A model generated the notes under the pieces. It saw nothing but the letters and a program-made list of their open reading frames with translations. It did not search any database and was not told where the DNA came from. From Chlorocebus sabaeus (lineage: Eukaryota > Chordata > Mammalia > Primates > Cercopithecidae): a DNA stretch of 64,000 nucleotides. Made by a program: the position numbers and the translations under genes. Location of the stretch: the NCBI RefSeq assembly GCF_047675955.1, contig NC_132910.1, forward strand, positions 90,360,923-90,424,922, written 5' to 3'. Numbering within the stretch: position 1 is the stretch's first letter; each line of letters opens with the position of its first letter. This document shows, in pieces, positions 21,100-32,564 of the stretch.

Positions 21100-21990
21100 A
21101 AACGACTACCTCCTTGTAGTCAGTTGCATACTGGAGTCTTCGGTGCCTCTGCCTCCCTCTTTCTCTCGTTTCTGGAGTAGGGATGAGGCATTTATTTCTT
21201 AGTTTCCGAGCGGGAAACAGCCCCACCCCGTCACTCTTCTCGGGAGGTGGGGCCCATTGGCGAGGGGGCGGTTCGGTAGGAAGTAAAAAGTTGAGTCTTT
21301 AGTTGAAACGTTCCAGACCTAGACTTTTCTTATACACTGAAGTGTATTAACACATGCAAAAACTCACCAGAGAAAAGAGAATATAAGAACTTTTGAGAAG
21401 GATTTTGTTGACGCTAACTCAGACTTATTCCCTACATTTCAAATGTGTGCAGTTTGCATTTTTTAAAACTATAAATGCATTGATGTTTGTTGGGACTGTT
21501 TACATTTTAAAATACGTCCTGTAGCCTGGGAACTATAATTAACACATTGTAGTACATTTTTTGTTTGGCATTTAGTATGTGGCTTGCCCCTTTCACGCAA
21601 ACTTTTCCTTATGATAGAATTAACTGTGTTTGCCAAATTTCAGACTTTTAAAATTTAGGATGTGTGTGTGAAAATGTTAACCTTTTCCCCTGCAGTTATA
21701 ATTTATTTCACCTGTTTGAAAAGTAGAACAACTCTAGGGATTCAGTGTTTCTAGAAATAAATAATCATCCATTTGAACTAACTTTGATATTACAAAAGTG
21801 TCCATATGCCTTACAGATTTAGTGAATTCACGTTGAAAAATATTAGAACGTCACATCCAGTGTCGGAAAACTGTTACCCTGAAATTCTTATTGGCATTTT
21901 GTTTTGTTTTCTTTTAAGACTAAGAGTGTAGGTGGAACTGTAAAATAGTTCTAGGAAAAAAGTTACTTTTAAACCGTTAAAAAGACTAAT
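21100..21990. other. NAA15 intron 1, promoter-proximal unique DNA
   Basis: Repeat-free sequence that drops from CpG-rich to AT-rich. It may hold regulatory sites but none was clear. Confidence 0.6.
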
Positions 21991-22212
21991 TGGTGTGCAG
22001 GTAGAACTATAACATAAGTTTATAATAACAATTTATCTTTAACCTCTTCTTCACAGTTCTTTATTTTGAAAAAAAAAAAGAAAAGTTGAGAGAACAAGGA
22101 ACACTCCTAAACCTTTACTTAAATTTAACACTTGATATTTTGCCATATATGTTTTCTCACTATGTATATGTTTATATACATTTGTATAAAAGTAAGTTGT
22201 AGACATAAAACT
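21990..22212 (-). mobile_element. Old L1 fragment, antisense (probable)
   Basis: AT-rich segment with GAGAACAAGGAACACTCC and TTTAACACTTGATATTTTGC, as in old L1 3' regions. An Alu follows, and related sequence resumes at 22490-22760. Confidence 0.5.
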
Positions 22213-22219
22213 TATCTCT

Positions 22220-22490
22220 AGGCTGGGCACAGTGGCTCATACCTGTAATACCAGCATTTTGGGAGGCTCAGGCGGATGGATCACTGGAGGTCAGGAGTTC
22301 GAAACCAGGCTGGCCAACGTAGTGAACTCCTGTCTCTACTAAAAATACGAAAATTAGCCATGGTGGTGTGCACCTGTAGTCCCAGCTACTAGAGAGGCTG
22401 AGGCACAAGAATCGCTTGAACCTGGGAGGTGGAGGTTGCAGTTCCAGCCTGGGCAACAGAGCGAGACTGTCTCAAAAACAAAAAATTTCA
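22220..22490 (+). mobile_element. Alu with a right-arm deletion
   Basis: Misses the segment between GGAGGTTGCAG and TTCCAGCCTGGGC. Confidence 0.92.
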
Positions 22491-22790
22491 TCTCTAAATA
22501 CTTCAACAAGCATCTCCTAAGAATAAGGACATCGTCTTGTATACTTTAACAGTCATTCTCTAATATTGTCTATTATCTGGTTCATATTAAGGTTTTCTTG
22601 AGTGTTAGCACTTTTTAAATAAAACTTTTAATTTTGAGAAGACTGTATAATCATATAGTTTAAGGAATAATACAGTGCACTTTACTCAGTTTTCCTAACA
22701 CTAACACCTTGCAAAACCATGGTTCATTATTAAACATTGATACAATCCACCAATCTTATTCACATATCCCCAGTTTACTTGTACATGCGT
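22490..22790 (-). mobile_element. Old L1 fragment, antisense (probable)
   Basis: Contains AACTTTTAATTTTGAGAAGA and TTGATACAATCCACCAATC, typical of old antisense L1 3' sequence. It is probably a continuation of the piece before the Alu at 22.2 kb. Confidence 0.5.
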
Positions 22791-22814
22791 GTGAGTGCTC
22801 GCGCACGCGGGTGC

Positions 22815-23097
22815 AGTCATCCTTTGGTATCTGTCGGGGGTTGATTTCAGGATCCTGCGAGATTCCAAAATTTGCAGGTGTTTGAGTCTGTTATATAAAG
22901 TGGTGTAGTATTTGCATATAACCTATGCATATCACCTGTACACTTTAAATATCTCTAGATTACTTATAATACCTAATGCAATATTAATGTTATATAGTTA
23001 TGCTGTATTTTTAAAATTTGTATTTTTTATTGTGCTTTTTTAAAATAGTTTTTACCTATGGATGCAGACACCAAGGATAATGAGAGCTGACTGTATT
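22815..23097 (+). mobile_element. Non-autonomous DNA transposon (Tc1/mariner, Tigger-like), copy 1
   Basis: Runs from CAGTCATCCTTTGGTATCTG to GAGAGCTGACTGTATT, with inverted ends (CAGTCA...TGACTG). It shares a long stretch (GTATTTGCATATAACCTATG) with the element at 53.8-54.1 kb. Confidence 0.65.
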
Positions 23098-23340
23098 TAC
23101 TTCTGTGCAGTTATCCCATGTATAGATTGCACCACTACAATTAGGCTACAGAACAGTTCCCTCAGTCCAAAGTACCCCTCTGTTGCCCTTTTAGAACCAC
23201 ATCCAACATCTGTCCCACCCCACTCCCATCCCCTCTTGCTGCAGGCTCCAGCAATCAGTACATGTCCTGCATTTGTATAATTTTGCCATTCCCAGTGTGT
23301 TTACTAAAAATAATCATACAGTATACAACTTTTTGGGTTT
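23098..23340 (-). mobile_element. Old L1 fragment, antisense (probable)
   Basis: Sequence around CACCACTACAATTAGGCTAC and AGAACAGTTCCCTCAGTCC resembles antisense L1 3' ends. Family age is not resolved. Confidence 0.5.
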
Positions 23341-23507
23341 AGAGATAGAGTCTTCCTCTGTTGCCCAGGCTGGAGTGTAGTGACTGTTTATAGGCTCTAT
23401 CAGTAGGGCACTGTAACCTCAAACTACTGGGCTCAAGCACTCCTCCCTCTTCAGCCTCTGCAGTAGCTGGGATCACTACAGGGCTACTACATCCAGCTAA
23501 TAGTTTA
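23341..23507 (-). mobile_element. Old Alu/FLAM fragment
   Basis: Contains TGACTGTTTATAGGCTC, a 7SL-like feature of early monomers. Confidence 0.75.
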
Positions 23508-23600
23508 TTCCTTTTTATTGCCGAGTAGTATTCCATGATATGGATGTACCACAGTGTGTTTAACCATCCATAGAATAGCAATTTTTGATTAAACATCTTA
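23508..23600 (-). mobile_element. L1 fragment, antisense
   Basis: TTTTTATTGCCGAGTAGTAT and TCCATGATATGGATGTACCA match the reverse complement of L1 ORF2 near its 3' end. Confidence 0.7.
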
Positions 23601-23962
23601 AATATTTTTTTGTGGTAGTGTTAGTGGGGCAAAAACCTGTAAGTTCATTGCTAAAATCACAGTGCTGTAGATCTGTTAATAAGTTACATGTGAGAGAAAT
23701 GTGAAAATCACTAAATGAAAGAAAAGTAAAGGAGCTAAAATGTCCTTATTGTTCTCATACGTTAGGAATGAAGAAAGTATTACTGACCAAAAGGATAGTA
23801 TTGATTTTTTGAAATTGCTTCAGTTTCTTGAGATTCAATAGTAAGTTAGTGCTTTTGATTTTAAGATTTTTTTTTTTTTTTTTGCCCTGATAAAGGAAAC
23901 GTTGGACTTTTAATGTGATGTGTGTGCTGTATGTAATCAAGTGTTGCTAGGTTGGTAACTTC

Positions 23963-24256
23963 TTTTTTTTTTTTTTTGAGACGGAGTTTCGCTCTTGTTG
24001 CCTAGGCTGGAGGGCAGTGGCATGATCTCGACTCACCGAAACCTCTGCCTCCCGGGTTCAAGCAGTTCTGCCTCAGCCTCCCGAGTGGCTAGGATTACAG
24101 GCATGTGCCACCACGCCTGGCTAATTTTGTATTTTTAGTAGAGATGGGGTTTCTCCATGTTGGTCAGGCTCGTCTCAAACTCCCAACCTCAAGTGATCCA
24201 CCTGCCTTGGCCTTCCAAAATGCTGGGATTACAGGCCTGAGCCACTGTTCCTGGCC
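23963..24256 (-). mobile_element. Alu, full length
   Basis: TTGGTAACTT duplication on both sides. Confidence 0.94.
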
Positions 24257-24672
24257 ACTTGGTAACTTGTTAAATCATTCCTGCAGCATTCAACTTTTGA
24301 GCTGCTACTTTGTTAGTTGTACTGTACTTGTTATGATAAACTTATGTAGGAAATGCAGTCAGTTTGTATTTCAAAATAAACTTTTTTTTTCCTTAATTTT
24401 TTAATGGAAACCTGGTTTACACATAAGTTTGCAAAAATTTTAGAGTTTCTGCAGCGGATTTGCCTGGCTTGATCTAGTCTAGTTGATCTCTAAAATTCAG
24501 GGTTTTTTTGTATATTTTTCCCTTCTTTTTTTTTTCCAATATTACTCTACTGTTTTCTGACTAAAGCATTGTCATAAGTTAGTCAAAATGCTTGCATAGT
24601 GTTTCTTGCTGATAATTTGTCTAGAAAAAGGACAGAGTGAATTTAATGTGATATATACTATGTAAGAGTTTA

Positions 24673-24972
24673 TTTTATTTTATTTGTTTGTTTTTTTGAG
24701 ACAGAGTTTTGCTCTGTTGCCCAGGTTGGAGTGCAGTGGTGTGATTTTGGCTCACTGCAACCTCTACCTCCTGGGTTCATGCCTCAGCCTCCCAAGTAGC
24801 TGGGATTACAGGCGTCTGCCACCACACTCGGCTAATTTTTTTTTGTATTTTTAGTAGAGATGGGGTTTCACCATGTTGGCTAGGCTGGTCTTGAACTAGT
24901 GACCTCAAGTGTTCCGCCCATTTCGGCCTCCCAAAGTTCTGGGATTACAAGTATGAGCCACTGCCCCCGGCC
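24673..24972 (-). mobile_element. Alu, full length
   Basis: TATGTAAGAGTTTA duplication on both sides; tail of TTTTA and TTTG units. Confidence 0.94.
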
Positions 24973-25454
24973 GTATGTAAGAGTTTAAGGAAGACTTGTG
25001 TTTACCAGAAGCTGTTTTTTTGTTTGTTTGTTTTTTTGTATTTACAAACTGTTTTAACTTATTTGGAAAATTAAGTCATTAGAAAATTATGGCCTTTGCC
25101 TACTGTTGATGCTATTTGTTTATCTAAAAGTTTGAGGATGTTACCAGATTTTTACACCACTTTGTTAGGATCTAGGTTAAGGGTAGGAAAAATGAGGTTG
25201 CCAGGGTAGAACGAAATCCACGCCTTATATTTTAAACCACTTGGAAAAAGTGGACGTACCCTAATGCCTTTCAATCAAGTGTTAGTAGGTTGGTTGCTGT
25301 TGCTGCTGCTTCCTTCTCTCTTTTTTGCTCTCCAAATGTTAATGTCAGTTATAAGAAAAATTTAAATTGGGAATAGTTAAAATATTGTACATCAATAAAT
25401 GTAGTTTTGGACCTTAGCCTGAATGATTTATATTGTTATAAGTGTTAAAGGATA

Positions 25455-25728
25455 GAATTTTATTTTAATTTTTTTATTATACTTTAAGTTCTAGGGTATG
25501 TGTGCACAACGTGCATGTTTGTTACATATGTGTATACATGTGCCATATTGGTGTTCTGCACCCATTAACTCGTCATTTAAATTAGGTATATCTCCTAATG
25601 CTATCCCTCCCCGCTCCCCGCATCCCAGGACAGGCCCCAGTGTGTGATGTTCCCCACCCTGTATCCAAGTGTTCTCATTGTTCAATTCCCACCTATGAGT
25701 GAGAACATTCAGTGTTTGGTTTTTAACG
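25455..25728 (-). mobile_element. L1 (primate-age) 3' end, antisense
   Basis: Plus strand reads TTATTATACTTTAAGTTCTA and then TGAGAACATTCAGTGTTTGG, the reverse complement of the L1PA 3' UTR and ORF2 end. It is 5'-truncated, about 270 bases. Confidence 0.88.
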
Positions 25729-25879
25729 GACAGAATTTTTCTTTCCTAGAAAAGTGGTGAGAGAAGTTAAAATAGCATTATGATTATGTTTGTGATTTGT
25801 CACTATTTGCCAGGTAAAATGAGAAATCTACCATTTGCCAGGCTCTGCTCTAGGTGCTTTAGAATAGCACTGCACAGTA

Positions 25880-26375
25880 GAATTTTCTATGATGATGGAA
25901 ATATTTGTTATCTGCTTTAATACGACAGCCATTGGCCATGTGTAGGTTTGTTTTTTTGTTGTACTTGTTAAGACAGGGTCTAACTCTGTCACACAGGCTG
26001 GAGTGCAATGGTTTGGTCATGGCTCACTGCAGCCTCCACCTCCTGGGTTCAAGCTATCTTCCCAGCTCAGTCTCCCAAGTAACTGTGACTACAGGCATGC
26101 CACCATGCCTGGCTAATTTTCATATTTTTGGTAGAGACGGGGTTTCGCCATGTTGGCCAGGCTAGTCTTGAACTCCTGGGATCAAGCGGTCCTCCTGCCT
26201 CGGCCTCCCAAAGTGCTGAGATTACAAGTGTGAGCTACCGTGCCTGGCCTGGCCACATGTAATTATTGCACACTTGAAATATGGCTAGTGCAACTGAGGA
26301 AATGAATTTTTAATTAACCTTAATTTAAATTCAAATAGTCACATGTGGTGAATGGTTACCATTTTGGACACAGCA
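25880..26375 (+). mobile_element. hAT-type MITE (MER5-like), split by an Alu
   Basis: Left part reads TAGCACTGCACAGTAGAATT and right part CACTTGAAATATGGCTAGTG, CAACTGAGGAAATGAATTTT and AGTCACATGTGGTGAATGG. An antisense Alu separates the halves at 25.95-26.25 kb. Confidence 0.65.
25950..26249 (-). mobile_element. Alu inside a hAT MITE
   Basis: Splits the MER5-like element between GGCCATGTGTAG and GGCCACATGTAA. Confidence 0.92.
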
Positions 26376-26644
26376 TGCTTTATTTAGAGTCCTTTCTTAA
26401 TTCTCAAAACTTTTCAAGGTGGGGACATTTTTATTAAACAAACAGACTGAGATTAAGCTAGTGTGAGTTACAGTCTGGAATAAAACTTTTTTTTCTTTTC
26501 AGGGCACTTAACATCACACACCTGCCTAGTGTTTAACTATTTAGGGGAGGGGTATGGGAGAGGGTGAGGGAATTCTTCGTTAGGCAAAAGAGTAGTAATA
26601 CTTATTAGGTGGCTGCATATGTTGTATAATAGGTAAATTATTAT

Positions 26645-26937
26645 TATTTTTTTTTTTGGGACAGAGGCTCCCTCTGTCGCCCAGGCTGGAGTGCAATGGC
26701 GCGATCTTGGCTCACTGCAAGCTCCGCCTCTGCCTCATGCCATTCTCCTGCCTCAGCCTCCCAAGTAGCTGGGACTACAGGCGCCCGCCACCACGCTGGG
26801 CTAATTTTTTGTATTTTTAGTACAGTTGGGGTTTCACCATGTTAGCCAGGATGGTCTCAATCTCCTGACCTTGTGATCCCCCCCGCCTTAGCCTCCCAAA
26901 GTGCTGGGATTATAGTCTTGAGCCACTGCGCCCAGCC
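26645..26937 (-). mobile_element. AluY-like
   Basis: A long duplication TTGTATAATAGGTAAATTAT at both sides. Confidence 0.95.
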
Positions 26938-27282
26938 CATTGTATAATAGGTAAATTATTTTATGTGATTTATTTTCTTTGGGAAAGTTGCTGTTTCTGC
27001 TAGTTAATGATACTTAGTTTAGCTTTAGTTGCTGATGAAATTTAGATTAGGAATTGTTAGCAAGTAGGTGTCCATATGCACATGAAAGGTTAACTGATTA
27101 AATTTCTTTGTGACAGAATTCCAGTTTTGCAACTAAGAGTGGACAGTAACTTTGAAATTGGTTTTAATATACTTTTGCTTGTACTTTGTATATTTAGAAT
27201 ATAACAAAAAATCAAAAAATGGAAACAAAGTTTGGTCTGTTCTGAAATCCCCTTCTGAACATAGTAGTTAATCATAAGTTTA

Positions 27283-27593
27283 TTTATTTTTTTGAGATGG
27301 ACTCTCGCTCTTGTTGTCCAGGCTGGAGTACAGTGGTTCGATCTCGGCTCACTGCAGCCTCCGGCTCACTGCAACCTCCGGCTCCCAGGTTCAAGTGATT
27401 CTCCTGCCTCAGCTTCCCCAGTAGCTGGGATTACAGGTGTCCACCACCATGCCCGGCTAAGTTTTGTATTTTTAGTAGAGACGGGGTTTCTCCACGTTGG
27501 CCAGGCTGGTCTCAAACTGCTCACCTCGGGTGATCCACCCACCTCAGCCTCCCAAGTGCTGGGATTACAGGCATGAGCCACCATGCCCTGCTG
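27283..27593 (-). mobile_element. Alu with a short internal duplication
   Basis: GGCTCACTGCAGCCTCC is repeated in tandem; flanked by AATCATAAGTTTA on both sides. Confidence 0.95.
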
Positions 27594-27742
27594 CCAATCA
27601 TAAGTTTAAACTAGGATAAATTATTCCTTAAAAGTATACCAGAAAACAAAATGCAGTTTTGCTGTTTTATATATGTATATATAATGTGTATATAATTATT
27701 ATAAAAATTACAAAATAATTTTTCTGTAAAAATCTAGTGAGG

Positions 27743-28040
27743 GTCGGGTGTGGTAGCTTATGCTTGTAATCCCAGCACTTTGGGAGGCTGAGGCAGGTGG
27801 ATAACCTGAGGTCAGGAGTTCAAGACCAGCCTGGCCAACATGGTGAAACGCTGTCTCTACTAAAAGTACAAAAATTAGCCAGGCGTGGTGGCAGGCGCCT
27901 GTAATCGCAGCTACTTGGGAGGCTGAGGCAGGAGAATCGCTTGAACCCAGGATGTGGAGGTTGCAGTGAGCCGAGATCGCGCCATTGCACTCCAGCCTGG
28001 GGAACGAGAGTGAAACTTCGTCTCAAAAAAAAAACAAAAA
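27743..28040 (+). mobile_element. Alu, full length
   Basis: CTAGTGAG at both sides. Confidence 0.93.
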
Positions 28041-28102
28041 CTAGTGAGAAGTGAAAATCTTTTAATAATGTGGTAAATTTATTCTTTGCTTGCTTTTTAA
28101 AT

Positions 28103-28143
28103 TTGTGTGTGTGTGTGCGCGTGCGTGTGTGCGCATATGCGCG
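28103..28143. repeat. GT/GC microsatellite
   Basis: Alternating TG with GC interruptions, about 40 bases, directly before an Alu fragment. Confidence 0.9.
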
Positions 28144-28252
28144 TGGGACCAGGATTTCACTATGTTGCCCAGGCTAGTCCTGAGCTCAAGTGATCCTCCT
28201 GCTTCAGCCTCCCAAGTAGCTGAGATTATGGTACATGCTACTGCGCCTGGCC
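28144..28252 (-). mobile_element. Alu terminal-arm fragment
   Basis: Follows the GT microsatellite, which may have grown from its tail. Confidence 0.85.
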
Positions 28253-28259
28253 TGTTTGC

Positions 28260-28985
28260 TTACTTTTTAATTTTTGTTTTTCTAGAATGAGATGTAGTAT
28301 GAATGAAGAAATAAATATATGTTTTTGTTTTAAACTGACAGCATATAGTTTTAAAATTCTGTATTGTGTTAGAAACCTGAAATGTTTTAAAAAATGATTC
28401 TTTTGCGTCAAGAGAGTGGGTTAAAAATACTTGCTTGTGCCGAGTGACCACAGTTCAGTTTTCAATAGTAGTAGATAGACAACACTATATTTTCAGAAAA
28501 AACAGACTAAAGCTTAAAAGGGAACTGAATTTAATATTCCATTCTTTAGATGTGTCAAAGTGTTGAAGTCCTGGGTCATTATTGGGGCTCAAACTAGTTA
28601 TTTGATGACAATAGAATTGCCATCCAAACTATTGAAGTGCTGGTTAAGGAACAGTTTCCAGAGAGGCAGGAATGTTTCTCTGTGTGATTAGGGGACTGGA
28701 GAGATACTGTCCAGCTGGCCTCAACTGAAGGGATCTCTCTCCTTAGTGTGCAGTCTTATATCTTTTAATATTTCTGCTTCTGACAATGCAGTTCTGACAG
28801 CATTGATTCAATATATCTTCTTTCTTCATAAAGGCATTTTTGGACATGAAAAGCTAGGTCATATAAAGGGTCATATATGTGCAAAGGACTGTTGAGAATT
28901 TTCTCCCCCAGATACCTGCATGACTCATTTTTCTTAGTTGTTTTAGGACTTCTGCTCACATGTCCTTTATTTATTCTTGATTTTA
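28260..28985. other. NAA15 intron 1, no recognised feature
   Basis: Apparently unique DNA between Alu fragments. Confidence 0.55.
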
Positions 28986-28989
28986 AATT

Positions 28990-29288
28990 TTATTTTTATT
29001 ATTTTTTGAGACAGGGTTTCGCTCTGTCATCCAGCGTGGCATGCAGTGGCACAATTTTAGTTTACTGCAACCTCCGCCTCCTGAGTTCAAGCGATTCTCC
29101 TGCCTCAGCTTCCCAAGTAGCTGGGATTCCAGGTGCTTGCCACCAGGCTTGGCTAATTTTTGTAGTTTTAGTACAGACTGGGTTTCACCATGTTGGCCAG
29201 GCTGATCTCAAACTCCAGACCTCAGGTGATCCACCTGCCTCGGCCTCTCAAAATGCTGGGATTACAGGTGTGAGCCACCGTGCCTGGC
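28990..29288 (-). mobile_element. Alu, full length
   Basis: Ends CGTGCCTGGCC next to another antisense Alu. Confidence 0.92.
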
Positions 29289-29290
29289 CT

Positions 29291-29473
29291 AATTTTTTTT
29301 TTTTTATTATTTTTTGAGACAGGGTCTCACTCTGTTGCCCAGGCTGGAGGTCTGGAGTGCAGTAGTGTGATCTCCGCCCACTGCAACCTCCGCCTCCTAG
29401 CTTGAAGCAATTCTCCCACCTTAACCTTCCGGGCAGCTGGGACTACAGGCACATGCCACCATGCCCAGCTAAA
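29291..29473 (-). mobile_element. Alu, lacking its 5' part
   Basis: Stops at CCATGCCCAGCTAA. Confidence 0.9.
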
Positions 29474-29509
29474 CAGGTGTCCTTTAAATGTTATTTAGAG
29501 GCCTTCCTT

Positions 29510-29735
29510 GGCTAGCAGTCAGTCCTTCTCACCTTATTTTCTTATTTCTTACTTTATTCTCATTTATCAGCTTCTTACATTTACTTGTATATTTATCACA
29601 TATTTTCCACAATTAAAATGTAGGTTTTCTGAAGATAAGGATGTCTGCTAATGGCTCTATTCATATTGGTTAAAATGATGTACCATAGTAGGTGTTTAAT
29701 AAATATTTGTTATGTGAAGTGAGTGTGAAAACAGT
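29510..29735 (+). mobile_element. L2 3' end
   Basis: Ends GTAGGTGTTTAATAAATATT TGTTATGTGAA, the typical L2 tail; TGTAGGTTTTCTGAAGATAA precedes it. Confidence 0.7.
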
Positions 29736-30198
29736 GATTACAGGGCAAGAGAGAAAGATCTTTGGATTGTGTGCTTGCATAAATATTTGGAAAATGGAGT
29801 TAAGCTGGGCTTTGGCATTACAGAGTACATTATTATATGAAGTAATTGTAGGATATTGGGCAGAGCCTGTATTATGTGGTAAGACTTTGAAGTTTAATTT
29901 ATGAATGAATGATAGTATTTGTTTACATAGTCTTTCTTTCATCATAAAAGCATAATAAGAGGAAAATTTTATTATTGTTTCTTTGGTTTTGGCATTGGAG
30001 GATACATGGTATCAGGATTAAATGAGTTGGTTGTGAGGAGCCTGCTGCTGTATTAGAATCTTCAGATAGTAGGACTCAGTCATAACGTCATTTCATAGAG
30101 CTTTACAACCGATTCTGACACGAAGTCAGGGTTGACGACCGCTATATATGATATTAAGAAATTGACCTGTTATAAAATTTAAAATATAAAATGTTGAA
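29736..30198. other. NAA15 intron 1, no recognised feature
   Basis: AT-rich sequence after the L2 tail. Confidence 0.55.
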
Positions 30199-30363
30199 GA
30201 GCTGGGCACAGGGGTGCATGCCAGTTACTCAGGAGTCTGAGGCAGCAAGATTTGGTTGAGCCCAGGATTTCAAGGCTATAGTTTGTGATTATTGCCCCTG
30301 TGAATTGCTACTGCACTCCAGCCTGGGCACCATAGTGAAACTCCATCTCTTTAAAAAAAATTA
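30199..30363 (+). mobile_element. Partial old Alu
   Basis: GAGCTGGGCACAGGGGTGC joined straight to a right arm. Confidence 0.82.
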
Positions 30364-30963
30364 GAAGGAAAATAATTGTAGTGTAGAGTTGCTTTGTGTT
30401 TTTCAGAAAATTTAAAAATCAAGTTTAATTCTTGGTATGCTGAGAAGCTGGTGTGGAAGAGAGAACAAGTCACTTAACAGTGAGCTCAGCCAGCAATCAG
30501 CATTCATATCTAAATACAAGTTTGCTCTCTATTTACAGGCAATATACTGTGGAGGAGACAAACTTAAGATTCTTAGTGAAAAATGGTTGTGAAAAGGATG
30601 TCAGTTGCCAATTCTGATAGTAAGAAGGGTGAGTGAAGAGGCTTAAATTCAGTGATAGTTATCAGTGTAAATGTTAGGGCATGGAAGGAATTTTATACTG
30701 TGGTTGTATTCTTTTGGAAATTTCCCTGAAATGTCAGCTGTAGGCTTAAACATCTAAGTTGTTTTATGATACGTGCTGTACAAACTTGTATTAAAGTTGT
30801 AACTTTAAGAACACTAGTCTAACTTGTTGCATGTGGTTTTTTTCCTCCTAGGTAAGATAGGAAATTGTATTGTTCACTACTTAATGTGGCATTAAAATAA
30901 TCCCTTATACTTTTAATTTAATTAAAGCAATCTTTCCTTTCCTGGTTATTTAGAAGTAAAATA

Positions 30964-31241
30964 GCTTGTAATCCCAGTGCTTTGGGAGGCCAATATGGAA
31001 GAGCTCTTGAAGCCAGGAGTTCGAGACCAGCCTGGGCAACATAGCAAGGCTCTGTCTCTGTAAAAAATAAAAAAGTTACCTGGGTGTGGTGGTGGTGCAG
31101 ACCTGTAGTCCCAGCTACTTGGGAGGCTGAGGTGGAGGACTGCTTGAGCTCATTGCAGTTTGAGACTGCAATGAGCTATCATCATGCCGATGCACTCCAG
31201 CCTGGGTGACAGAATGAGACCTTGTCTAGGGGAAAAAAAAA
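30964..31241 (+). mobile_element. Old Alu, 5' truncated
   Basis: Starts at CTTGTAATCCCAGTGC. Confidence 0.88.
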
Positions 31242-31316
31242 AGTAAAATAAAAGTTGCAGTGCAAGAATTAAATGATGGACAGGTTGATGTTTTTGTTAT
31301 CTCATGGGCTCTACTG

Positions 31317-31626
31317 CTTTTTTTTTTTTTTTTTTTTTTTTTTTGAGGCAGAGTCTCGCTCTGTCGCCCAGGCTGGAGTGCAGTGGCCGAATCTCAGCTC
31401 ACTGCAAGCTCCGCCTCCCGGGTTTACGCCATTCTCCTGCCTCAGCCTCCGGAGTAGCTGGGACTACAGGCACCCGCCACCTCACCCGGCTAGTTTTTTG
31501 TATTTCTTAGTAGAGATGGGGTTTCACAGTGTTAGCCAGGATGGTCTCGATCTCCTGACCTCGTGATCCGCCCATCTCGGCCTCCCAAAGTGCTGGGATT
31601 ACAGGCTTGAGCCACAGCGCCCGGCC
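31317..31626 (-). mobile_element. Monkey-type AluY, young
   Basis: Near-consensus body with GGCTAGTTTTTTGTATTTC and ACAGGCTTGAGCCACAGC. Confidence 0.94.
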
Positions 31627-32208
31627 TGCATTTTCTTTGGTTAGTATAATATGAGCAAATCTTCAGTTGAAATAATATGAAATTTCTACTAAAACACTTT
31701 GGGGAAATAGTATTATTTGAAGCCAGTAATATTTTTAATTTTAAAGATTCCATTTGATTTTATTACTGAGGAGATTGTGTAAACATTCCTGAGTGGCATC
31801 TGTAAGAGTTGTTTTATCTGATTACATAAAAGGAGAAGTGAAAGTTTGCTTTTAAAAACAATAGACCTAGGGAAAAAAAGCCTGGCCTTGGTTGGTTGTC
31901 TGCTTTTACACATGGTTGCTGTTCAAATTCAAATACTTTTTTTTCCTCTCACAATAAAATGGCTTACACTTAAAATGGGACTCTATTTTTCAGAGAGAAG
32001 TTGGGTAGTACAAGATTACCTTTAATTATCAATGCTTGAGGACCAAGTCAGAATTTTTAAGAAGGGGTACATTAAGCAAAGCAGTATTTATTTAGTATCT
32101 ATTTTGAGCCAGATTTTATGCTAGACTTTTTACTTGTTAACTGATACAAAGTTTGTGACACTCCCTTAAGGAAATTGTAGGTATAGCCAATACTTAATGA
32201 CGACATTG
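31627..32208. other. NAA15 intron 1, source of copied filler
   Basis: Unique sequence. Its right part (32154-32194) was copied into the composite block at 33.95 kb. Confidence 0.6.
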
Positions 32209-32222
32209 TTACAGTATATTTC

Positions 32223-32516
32223 TTTCTTTTTTTTTTTTGAGATGGAGTTTCACTCTTGTTGTCCAGGCTGGAGTGCAATGGTGGCGCTATCTTGGTTCAC
32301 CGCAACCTCCGCCTCCCTGGTTCAAGTGATTCTTCTGCCTCAGCCTCCAGAATAGCTGGGATTACAGGCATGTGCCACCATGCCCGGCTAATTTTGTATT
32401 TTTAGTAGAGACAGGGTTTCTCCATGGGCTGGCCTCTAACTCCTGGCCTCAGGTGATCTGCCCGCCTCGGCCTCCCAAAGTGCTGGCATTACAGGCATGA
32501 GCCACCGCGCCCGGCC
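32223..32516 (-). mobile_element. Alu, first of two at one target
   Basis: Target TTACAGTATATTTCTTT before and after. Confidence 0.94.
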
Positions 32517-32564
32517 TTTTACAGTATATTTCTTTTTTTTTTCCCGGCCTTTTACAGTATATTT

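Larger units (their letters stand above)
20000..21100 (+). promoter_or_regulatory. NAA15: CpG island and TATA-less promoter of NAA15
   Basis: CpG-dense sequence covers the start of NAA15 and the beginning of intron 1. Motifs seen: an NRF1-like GCGCCTGCGTG near 20145-20155, a YY1-type CCGCCATTTTGG at 20192-20203, and an E-box CACGTG at 20230-20235. No TATA box is evident, which fits a broadly expressed gene. The start site is inferred near the YY1 motif, about 20180-20215. Edges of the island are by eye. Confidence 0.75.

Noticed and set aside
19924..21202. Open frames across the NAA15 CpG island
   Set aside because: They run through promoter, 5' UTR and intron 1 without regard to the splice site, and have only low-complexity Gly, Arg and Pro content.
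28877..29317. 146-residue open frame, the longest in the window
   Set aside because: From about residue 45 on it is Alu translation, and the leader is AT-rich intron with no recognisable domain.
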